Shown in pieces: positions 56,545 to 64,000 of a DNA stretch of 64,000 nucleotides. This stretch comes from Posidonia oceanica. Its lineage: Eukaryota > Streptophyta > Magnoliopsida > Alismatales > Posidoniaceae. The stretch spans positions 51,860,001-51,924,000 of the forward strand of contig JAZBRS010000060.1 in NCBI GenBank assembly GCA_037176725.1, written 5' to 3'. The translations under genes were made by a program, and so were the position numbers. The notes under the pieces were generated by a model. It was not told where the DNA came from and did not search any database. It saw only the letters and a program-made list of their open reading frames with translations. Position 1 is the first letter of the stretch. Every line of letters starts with the position of its first letter.

Positions 56545-57094
56545 TGTTTAGACTGAATTTGTGCAAGTCCTTTTTTGCTTTGATAATATATTGAAATTAA
56601 GACATTCAACTCAAAATTTAATATCTTTGAATGAAGAGGTTCACCTATATATTAGGCCTAGTCTCTTTTATTCGATGGGGGTTTATTCTAATACTCCTTT
56701 TAAACTTTAGTCTTATTTTGAATCTAATATCATATTCAAGTGGACATCCAACTAAAAATCAATTGGTATCAATTGGAAAGACTCATTTAAATAATAACAC
56801 AAATCCATTTATTGTATCTAACAACATTGGACTATTTTTGTATAATGAAGGTTATTCTTGTAAATGGAGTAGATATTGATTGGCTACCCTAATATAAGAA
56901 TCTTACTTTTTTAACAATCCAAATCATCAGTTCTATTCCAATCCTGAAACCAATTAATGTATTCGAATCCAATATTATAACATAAAATTTTATTGTTTTG
57001 AAATTTTATGCCATACTTTTAATTATATATTAAGTATAAGGTATAGCTACTTATTAAATGTATTACAATCTTAATGCAAAAATAATATTAGAAT
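56545..57094. other. AT-rich DNA without recognised feature
   Basis: A frame at 56631-56879 (82 codons, hydrophobic N-terminus) has no recognisable domain and no gene context. Base composition differs sharply from the retrotransposon block to the left, so this is probably original host intergenic DNA. Confidence 0.45.
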
Positions 57095-57591
57095 GGTAAA
57101 ATTACTTATTGGTATCCTAAGGTTTGAGTGAATTATCATTTTGGTGTCCAATGTTTCAAAAGTATCATAATGGTGTCACTAGGTTGACAACGTTAGACAT
57201 ACATAGACTTCTTCTGTCAACATCTTATCCAGTATGTGACCTACATGACTGCATAAGTTATTTTTTATGACAATATTGCCCTTCTTCCCCTCCCATCCAT
57301 CAGTAACAAAATAATAGCCAATGTTTCACGTGAAAAACATTGTCTAACACTAACAACAATAGACCGGTAATTGGTAACAGTAAAAATCCTAAATTACTAA
57401 AAGTAAAAAAACCTAGATTACAATAAAAACCTGAAATTTAAGGGTATAATGGTCATTCAAGTATAAAAATTAATGAGGTTAAGGATTCAAATGATTATGT
57501 AAACCTTAGGTCACTATTACGATACTTTTGAACGTTAGCTACTAAAATGGTATTTCACTCAAACGATAGGACACCATCAAGTAAGTTTTCC
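57095..57591. mobile_element. Mutator-like MITE, 497 bp
   Basis: Terminal inverted repeats of about 80-90 bp with roughly three quarters identity start GGTAAAATTACTTATTGG on the left and GGAAAACTTACTTGATGG on the right (reverse complement). They share GTTTGAGTGAA and CAAAAGTATC. The element is flanked by a 9-bp target duplication with one difference (tattagaat 57086-57094, tattaaaat 57592-57600). Long terminal repeats plus a 9-bp duplication fit the Mutator superfamily. It has no transposase. Confidence 0.85.
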
Positions 57592-57600
57592 TATTAAAAT

Positions 57601-59094
57601 ATATTAGTGCAACTATTAATGTTTTTGGCTTTGGTAAAATGTTATCATTTTTGAAACCACTTTTGCCATATTCAAATACGGATAGTCCTAATTGAATATA
57701 GGATTTTGAATTAACATTGACTCCTGTAATTTCAATCACATATATAATAAATAAGTGTTGAGAATTTTATTCTCAAATTATCTAAATAAAAATTATTTAT
57801 TACTATAGTATGTGATTCGAGGCACCATCTTTAAGTAAGGAATTGATTTTCAATGTAGTGGTTGACCCGAATATCTGATTTGCATGTATGAAATTTGTTC
57901 ACCTAAATAAGTTATATTTTCTCTCTCTTGTAAGGTCCCCATGGTAGACTAGGTTTTTCATTGCCTATTTAGATAGCCTATGACTGATAGAACATGTGTC
58001 CTAGTAGGCCAAGCTGGAAGTAAAAAATGATGTATATTATAGCTGATTGCTTGCTTTACCTATTTGCTAGGTGAACGGCATATACAAAGCAATAGGCACT
58101 TCAAAGTTATCCCTTTGTTCATTGACTATCATTTTTGCAGGGTACTCATGTTTCAAGACTCCATTTATTTGATGTTTGCTTACTAGCCTCATATAATTTA
58201 GCAAACACTAATTTTCACCATGTTGGATAAAAAATACTTTTGATTAAAAGCGAGTTTTTTTCCCAAAAGCTATATATTACAACTTTTCTATCAGTAGTTT
58301 TTTTAGTTTAAAACTATAGACAAGCTGGTCACTAATAGAATTAGTGAAAAAAATATGATGTGAATTCTTATGTATTCATTACAACCACTCTTGGTGGTTA
58401 TATATAGTACAATGGATGATTCCAAAATAGTTTGGATAAGAATGAGTTAATCACAGAAAAGGACCAAATCAATCATGGGCTCCCTCCGATCATAAGCCTT
58501 GACCTTATCAAGTTTCAGTATGACATCCCCCTGGTCTTTCTCACCTTGGGTTTGGGCCTGCTAGCTCCTTATTATAGGTAAGGCACACTCAAGTAATTTA
58601 AAGAATAGACTAGCTTCACTAAGACTAAGTTGATATTCTATAGTGACTGCCAGACCATTCCATTATCTTCTTCTTAACCTCTCCTTGGTTATGCTAAACT
58701 ACCAAGCCAATCTCTAGTCGAAGGAAAGAAGGACTACTACTACTCTTTGTCTACTTTTGTAACTCTTTATTCTTGCAAGAGACTGTTTGTCCACTTCTAA
58801 CCAAAGCCCAATTCACCATGTGAAAGTGAGTCACTATGAATAGCTCCTTACCAAGACCCTTCGTTCCCAATACCTTTTTCTTGTTCAATCTTACTCGTCG
58901 CAATAGTCTAATGCTTCAATCAGTTGGACAAGGTGGAAGGAATCTTTCTACTATTGCCGGAACAAGGATATGGGGTTGGAGACAAACCTTCTCTTATTGA
59001 TCCTAATGTGGGTCCACAATTTTCAACGTGCATTCCATTATCTTGGAAATGTTCCCCGAGGGCACAACAAGAATATGGGGCAAAAAATTGGAGA
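57601..59094. other. Mostly unannotated AT-rich DNA, right part possibly mitochondrial
   Basis: I recognise no gene. From about 58650 the composition becomes less AT-rich and the DNA leads directly into the atp1 fragment, so part of it may be mitochondrial intergenic DNA transferred with it (weak inference). Confidence 0.3.
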
Positions 59095-59235
59095 GGAGTA
59101 GAATTTGAAGCGATGGCTGCAACAAGAATGGAATATTCCAATGCATATGTTGATGAAAGAATTTGCACTAATTGTGCGACAGTCGGGCGTTTCTGCCCAA
59201 TTGCCACATTTACACAATACAATCAATGGGCTAAT
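59095..59235 (-). pseudogene. atp1: Nuclear copy of a mitochondrial atp1 fragment (NUMT)
   Basis: The minus strand reads [19 protein letters not shown], then [30 protein letters not shown] and DNGMH. This is the nucleotide-binding-domain region of the ATP synthase F1 alpha subunit, a mitochondrial gene (atp1) in plants. About 47 codons align without a stop, but with many substitutions. Homology ends sharply after GMH, where the next residues are unrelated. The intact protein is about 500 residues, so this is a small fragment. Confidence 0.82.
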
Positions 59236-59285
59236 CATTGATAATGGGCTTTTATGCAATCAATGGGCTAATCATTGATAATGTG
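59221..59285. repeat. Short tandem duplication
   Basis: The words CAATGGGCTAATCATTGATA and AATGGGCTT/AATGTGACT recur at a spacing of about 39 bp, partly overlapping the end of the atp1 fragment. Confidence 0.75.
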
Positions 59286-59319
59286 ACTATCATGAACAAA
59301 GATGAATTGACGCAAACAT

Positions 59320-59475
59320 AGAGGTTTTATCATGGTGACTGTCAATTAATTCACAAAATAGATGAACCTGACATCATGTTACTTGGCAACCATGCGCTCA
59401 CAGACGAAGTGAAAATCGATTTCTATTTGCTTTTTCAGAGCATGAAAGATCGAATTGATGTTGAGAAATGTGGCT
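59320..59475 (-). pseudogene. Ty1/copia RNase H C-terminus, remnant
   Basis: The minus strand encodes [15 protein letters not shown], then a stop, HDVRF and further decayed residues ending TMIKP. This order (KxIEIDxHFVxE, DVRF, KP) is the C-terminal signature of Ty1/copia RNase H. At least two stops interrupt it. LTR F begins at 59489 and probably cut off the upstream part. The plus-strand frame over the same bases looks open but is only a shadow. Confidence 0.8.
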
Positions 59476-59488
59476 CCCAGATTGTCAC

Positions 59489-62400
59489 TGTAGATACCCC
59501 ATTTTGACATACTTTTAGTTGGAGAATCTCTGGAAGCTTGTTCAATTGTAGCATGGTGAATCCAATCCTAAACCTTGACCTAAACCCTGACTTAATCTCA
59601 AAACCAACCCAAAACTTTCCAATTACCCAAAACCTAACACCACAAGCCCTTACAAAGTCCAAAACCCATTGGTGGTTCAAGGACAAGGAAGTGGGCCTGG
59701 ATTTCACTGTACAGGCCCAGTCCACTGAGTTGCATGCTTTGTCGCCACTCGCAGAGGCGACTAGACCTGTCGCCACTTTAAGCGGTGACTAGGTTTGTCG
59801 CCAACGAGAGCGGCGACTTTCTGCAACTCAGGCCATCGCTTGAATTTTTCCCACGTGGCCACCGCCGGTCACCTCCTCCGCCGCTCGCCCAGCCACCCCG
59901 TCCACTCCCCAGTTACTCTCCACTACCTCCACCCACTAGACGCCAACTGCCACTTACTCCCTAGCACCGCGTCCCCTCCTCGCCGGAGTCCTTCCCGCTC
60001 TCACCACCACCTTCGCCGGCCGTTTGCCACCTGACACCACCGACAACTTCGTCGTCCTTCCTCGCCCAGCCACTTACTTCCCTCACTTACTCACCTGCAA
60101 ATCCAGCACAGAACCAGCTCTCTCCCCCCTCATTGCCACAACCTTCCACTTGTGCCGCCCTTGCCAAAACCAAACCGGCGACCACCCAACAGTGAACCCA
60201 TTACCACACCCACAATCCAGAGCCCCCAAGTGAGAATTCGAGCATCCTAGAGTGATTCCCATTCTCCCCTGTGCATTCCCAAGCCTTCCCGAGCACTCCC
60301 AAGCCTCCCACAACCTCGCCGTGCCACACGAACCCAACTCCGGTCACCTTCTCAACCTCCGTTCGTCACTCCGGTGAGCCACAGAGGTGAAACACTTCAC
60401 CCATTTGCATGCCTAAGGATCCAGGAACATTCCCAGACCTCCTCCCTTTGCGGCTGGATAAACTAGCCGTCCCCTTGCACTCCCAGCCATGCCAACGACC
60501 GACGACGTGCGGCAACATCGGCGAGCAGGCGGCGGAGGCGGGAAAGAGGTACCTGCCTCTTTTCTCAGCTCACGAACGATCCCTCATGTCCTCCTCACCC
60601 TCACGATGCTTCCTAGCCGTTTCCTTGGTTCACCGGCCGTGCATGTGGCTGGAACTCGACGAGCTCCGGTGGCGCAACGTGGAGGAGGTGGGTGGAGCAA
60701 TCCAAGCCACCATTTTCTACACCGAAGGTGTGGCTGGGTTCATGGGAACGTCGTCAACATTCTCCGATCCTCTCCAGCCTTTTTGGCTTCGCCTAGAGCA
60801 CACAGTTCGCCGTTGAAGTCCGATCATCGGACTGCCAGGTGCGCCACCCCTCCCAGCAGCGACTGGTCTGCAACTTGGACTGCCATCGCTCGATCTTTGG
60901 GCCGATGCTCCGAGCGATCTAGGCCTCTGTTTTAAGTGATGTTTGTATGTTTGTGATCGTGGATGAATGCTCTTTAATGCCATGTATTTAGTTGCTTGTT
61001 TAGCATTGCATGTGGTGTGAGATTTGGCACTAAAGTCCACTGTTTGGATTGTCTGGACTGCAGGAGTGTCACCTATTCCATAGGTGACTAACCTGCAATT
61101 TTGGCAGCCCACTAGCTAGACTTTGAGCCGGTGTATCTCGTAACCCAGCCATCCAATTTAAGTGATTTTTGTTTCCTTGTAATTGTGGATGACTGGTCTT
61201 TAATTCCACGCCTTTAGTTTTTAATCTTGCATAGCCATGGATTCCAGATTTGGTCCCGAAGTTGGCAGTTTGGAGCACCTGAGTTGCAGTGATGTCGCCT
61301 GTCTCACCGGCGACTCACCTACAACTCTTGGCAGTCCTCCGGCCAAACTTGGAGTTGCCGTATCTCGTGACCTAGGCATCCATTTTACAGTTTGTTTGCA
61401 TGGTTGTGATCCTGAGTATGCCATCTTCATTTCCATGCATTTAGTTTGGTATTTTGCATCCATTATCTTGCTTGTTTTTGGCAATGAATGTTGCTGTTTG
61501 AGAAGTACTGTGCATGCCTATGTCACCAGTACTACCGACGACATGCTCCGACGCCGCTCACACCAGCAACTGCAGTTGTTGCTGCTCTGAGCGACGACAT
61601 GTGCCTCACCGATCTCACCGGCGACATGCACTGCCGCCGTTCAAGGCGGCGACCAAGGCTGCAGTTTAGACAGTGGAAGAGTCACCCCAGTTGTCGCTTT
61701 ACACCTTGTTTATTCTCCTTGCTTGTTTACTGTTTTCCTTCCCGAGCTTGTTTATCGTCTCTTTGCAGCATTTTTAACCTTGACTTGGCACTTTGGCATG
61801 TTTTTACTAAGCTCTACATCATTTTACAAACGCATGTTGCATGTTGCTTCTTTGCATTGCATGGTTTTATCCGACGTTTTGTTTCTCGCCTGCATTGCAT
61901 TTAGAACAGTGATGCTTACTGTCTGGAGTTCTTATGAACCAGGGCATGCTCGGTTCAGAACACTAGCAGCGCTGCTGAGCACATAGACTGCACGTTTAAT
62001 TTCAATCATGCATCATGGCATTCTAAGCATGTAATTAAGCAAGTTAAAGCATTCATTAGGCATTTATAGCATCCCTCGCTCTCGGGCGTACAGTAAAAGC
62101 AAGCATTGCCGACATTCCTGCATATGTGAGCGAGAAGCCTAGAAAGACCGATTTCGGATGTATCGGGGCTGCCTAACACCTTCCCCGTGCATAACAGGAG
62201 TCCTTACCCTTTCTCTTGGCCCGCAATGACCATTATGCCCTTATCCTAGGCACGAGTCATTTATTTCTGCATAGCATTGCACCCTTTGCATGTTTTCATG
62301 CTTTTCCTCGGTTTTTCTCGTCTTTCAATTTAATAGACTAGGTGGCGCTCCAAATTTACTTTATCTTTGTTTTTTCCATCTTTTTCTGTTGTTTTCGAGT

Positions 62401-62783
62401 CAAGTTTCCTTCCTCGGTTCCAGCTACTATCAGTGGCCTATCATCGGTCGGTGCACACGAGCTTTGGCAGCGTGCATGGATGTGCCGATTTTCCGGGTTA
62501 CTATAGTGGCGACTCCGCTAGGGATTCTTAACTCCGGCTTTCGTTTTGGCTTTCTCGCTTGCTTGGATTTTGCATTTTGCTTGCCTTATGCCTATTTCCA
62601 TGGTTTATTGCCTGCCTTGTCTTTACATGTTTTATTGCTTACTGTGTCTCTACATACTTTATTGCTTGCCTTGTGCTTACCTTGCTTTATTTCTTGCCTG
62701 CACATGCCTAAATACTTGCTTGGTGCATTAATACATGCCTTTTGAGTGGTAAATGCTTTATTTTACACAAATGCTATGCCACT
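59489..62783 (+). mobile_element. Element F: Tat-like LTR, primer site and start of leader
   Basis: The LTR (59489-62505) starts TGTAGATACCCC and ends TTACTATA. The primer site is TGGCGACTCCGCTAGGGA (62507-62524, one mismatch). About 260 bp of leader with CTTGC-type repeats follows until element G begins at 62784 after GCTATGCCACT. The conserved block is at 62135-62222. The LTR sequence differs from B and C in its first half, and its hairpins are of the 21-nt GTCGCC type, as in D. Confidence 0.86.
59741..59817. repeat. Three 21-nt hairpins at 28-bp period in the LTR of F
   Basis: Inverted repeats GTCGCC-9-GGCGAC start at 59741, 59769 and 59797, exactly 28 bp apart with 7-bp spacers. Other copies are at about 61067, where the perfect 9-bp arms GTCACCTAT/ATAGGTGAC show compensatory change, and about 61290 (GTCGCC/GGCGAC). 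All are 21 nt long. Confidence 0.88.
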
Positions 62784-63536
62784 TGTTGACACCCCATTTT
62801 GACTGCTTGGAAGATGGTGGATACTCCTGCAAGCTTGCTTGGACTCTGGGATGGCTTTTTCTCTCTCAAACCCACCTAAACCCACCCTAAAACCCTCACT
62901 CAAACCCACCTAGACCTTAACGCAATTTTAAACCAATTTTAAAACCAAGCCCAAGCCCACTTAGGCCTTTTTCCTCTCAGGCTTGTTGGACGCAGGCATG
63001 GGCAGCGTCCAACGTTGGACGCGCCCTGTGCCAACGTCCAACATGTCGGGAGTTGCAGCGGCCACCTCCGCCTTTGGCTCACAGCCTCCGTCCACTCCGC
63101 TGCCTGTACAGCACTTACTAGCCATCCCCTCGCCTCACTATAGTCACCCACTAGCTGCCAAGCTGAGTTACTCCCCTGCCACTGCGTCATTTCCTCTCGG
63201 CAGACATTCGACTCTCACCACCCTCACTACCACCGCCGCCTGCTACCATGACTTCAGCGACCCCTGGACAAGCCCACATACTTCCCTGACACTCCCGCGT
63301 GGCCTCCCACTCACAGCCATGCCTGCCATGCCTTGTCCAAGGCCTGCAACGCCGCTGCCATGTGCCAGAACCCAATGCATGAACCCATCAAAACACCCCA
63401 CTTCACCTTGGTCCAGAGGACACCACACCCTTTTGCGTGAGAATTCCGTGCTTGAGCGACCTCGAGAGGACTCCCACGATCACTCCCGAGCCCTTAGCCA
63501 AGCCTCCCATGCCTCCCTTGCGCTCTGCAAGCTCGC
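62784..63536 (+). repeat. Element G: truncated Tat-like LTR of the B/C type
   Basis: It starts TGTTGACACCCC, then GGAAGATGGTGGAT as in B and C, a hairpin pair at 62985/63014 (29-bp period) and the GC-rich segment. Homology to B runs to the point equivalent to about 18450 and ends in CTCGCCGGAGTCGCC, where the minus-strand element H begins. Confidence 0.83.
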
Positions 63537-64000
63537 CGGAGTCGCCACTTTGAACGCCCGATCCCGCGGATCTAGACCGGAGGGGGTCCGAACGAGAGGA
63601 GGTATTTCACGGATAGCGACGCGAAGAAGGGAAGCAAAGATAAGACAAAAACAGAGTCGCCACCTAGTCTATTATCGGGAAGACGAGGAAAATCGAGGAA
63701 AAGCATAGAAAACATGCAAATGAATGCAATGCTATGCAAAATAGATGACTCGTGCCAAGGACGAGGGCAAAATGGTCACTGCGGGCCAAAGAAAGGGTAA
63801 GGACTCCTATTACGTGCGGGGAAGGTGTTAGGCACCCCCGACACGCCTGAGGAATCGGTCTTTCAAGGCTTATCGCTCACATTTGCAGGAATTTCGGCAA
63901 TGATTGCCTAACTGCACGTCCAAGGGATGAGGAATGCTATGCCATGCTATGCTTGCTAAAATGTGTGCCTAAATGCCTAAATGTATACTCTAAGTGCTGT
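63537..64000 (-). mobile_element. Element H: primer-site remnant and LTR end of a Tat-like element
   Basis: In minus orientation the LTR extends from beyond the window to about 63551, followed by TGGCGACTCCGG, which keeps only the first bases of the primer site. The conserved block is at 63783-63863, with the GTGCGGGGAAGGTGTTAGGC landmark. All internal sequence of H is missing. Confidence 0.78.

Noticed and set aside
56631..56879. 82-codon frame as a small host gene
   Set aside because: It has no domain, promoter context or homology I can recognise; AT-rich chance frame is more likely.
59320..59475. Plus-strand frame over the copia remnant
   Set aside because: The minus strand carries the RNase H signature, so the plus frame is a shadow.
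59538..60816. Pro/Ser/Arg-rich plus-strand frames in the LTR of F
   Set aside because: They lie in the GC-rich LTR segment common to the lineage, overlap one another in several frames and resemble no protein.
1..64000. Endogenous pararetrovirus
   Set aside because: No movement protein or coat protein with its zinc finger in the expected order, and all reverse transcriptase regions are flanked by LTRs and followed by integrase.

Overview
The window is plant nuclear DNA, probably from a eudicot with a large, repeat-rich genome; I cannot name the species. It is almost entirely LTR retrotransposons inserted into one another, and no intact cellular gene is recognisable. Most elements belong to the Tat-like (Ogre/Retand-type) branch of Ty3/gypsy. 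They have LTRs of 2.4 to 5.8 kb starting TGTAGACACCCC or TGTTGACACCCC. Their primer sites are complementary to the 3' end of plant tRNA-Arg(ACG), with core TGGCGACTCC. The polyproteins run gag, protease, variable linker, reverse transcriptase, RNase H, a second archaeal-type RNase H, integrase.

Layout from left to right. Element A (1-17009, minus) is an autonomous-type copy with a 5.8 kb LTR and a decayed gag-pol; its 3' LTR lies outside. A piece of element C's tail (17010-17640) separates A from element B (17641-30547, plus). B is a gag-only, non-autonomous element with a complete 3.27 kb 5' LTR, a long non-coding tail and a 3' LTR cut to half length. The main part of C (30548-39291, minus) is the same gag-only family. 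C is inserted in the integrase of element D (39292-51614, minus), another autonomous-type copy. D sits in the leader of element E (51615-54241, minus). E is inserted in an LTR of an unrelated element X (54242-56010, minus), which is inserted in a tandem TRIM (56011-56544). From the boundaries the order of insertion is TRIM, then X, E, D, C, and finally A and B. A deletion then removed the right half of B's 3' LTR with about 0.2 kb of C.

From 56545 to 59488 is an AT-rich island, the only part not dominated by Tat elements. It holds a 497-bp Mutator-like MITE, a mitochondrial atp1 fragment and a Ty1/copia RNase H remnant. To its right are element F (plus; LTR, primer site, leader), element G (plus; LTR start) and the end of a minus-strand element H.

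Two features stand out. First, A and D carry the enzymes while B and C carry only Gag, the same primer site and a conserved leader, which looks like a helper/parasite pair of retrotransposons. Second, the LTRs carry a dispersed hairpin module with a fixed period of 28-29 bp. It has stem GTTGGACGC in B, C, G and the unrelated element X, and stem GTCGCC at the same 28-bp period in D and F. The stems show compensatory changes, and the two LTRs of B differ by exactly one unit. The tails of B and C carry a second structured array of about 50-bp units with small covarying hairpins.
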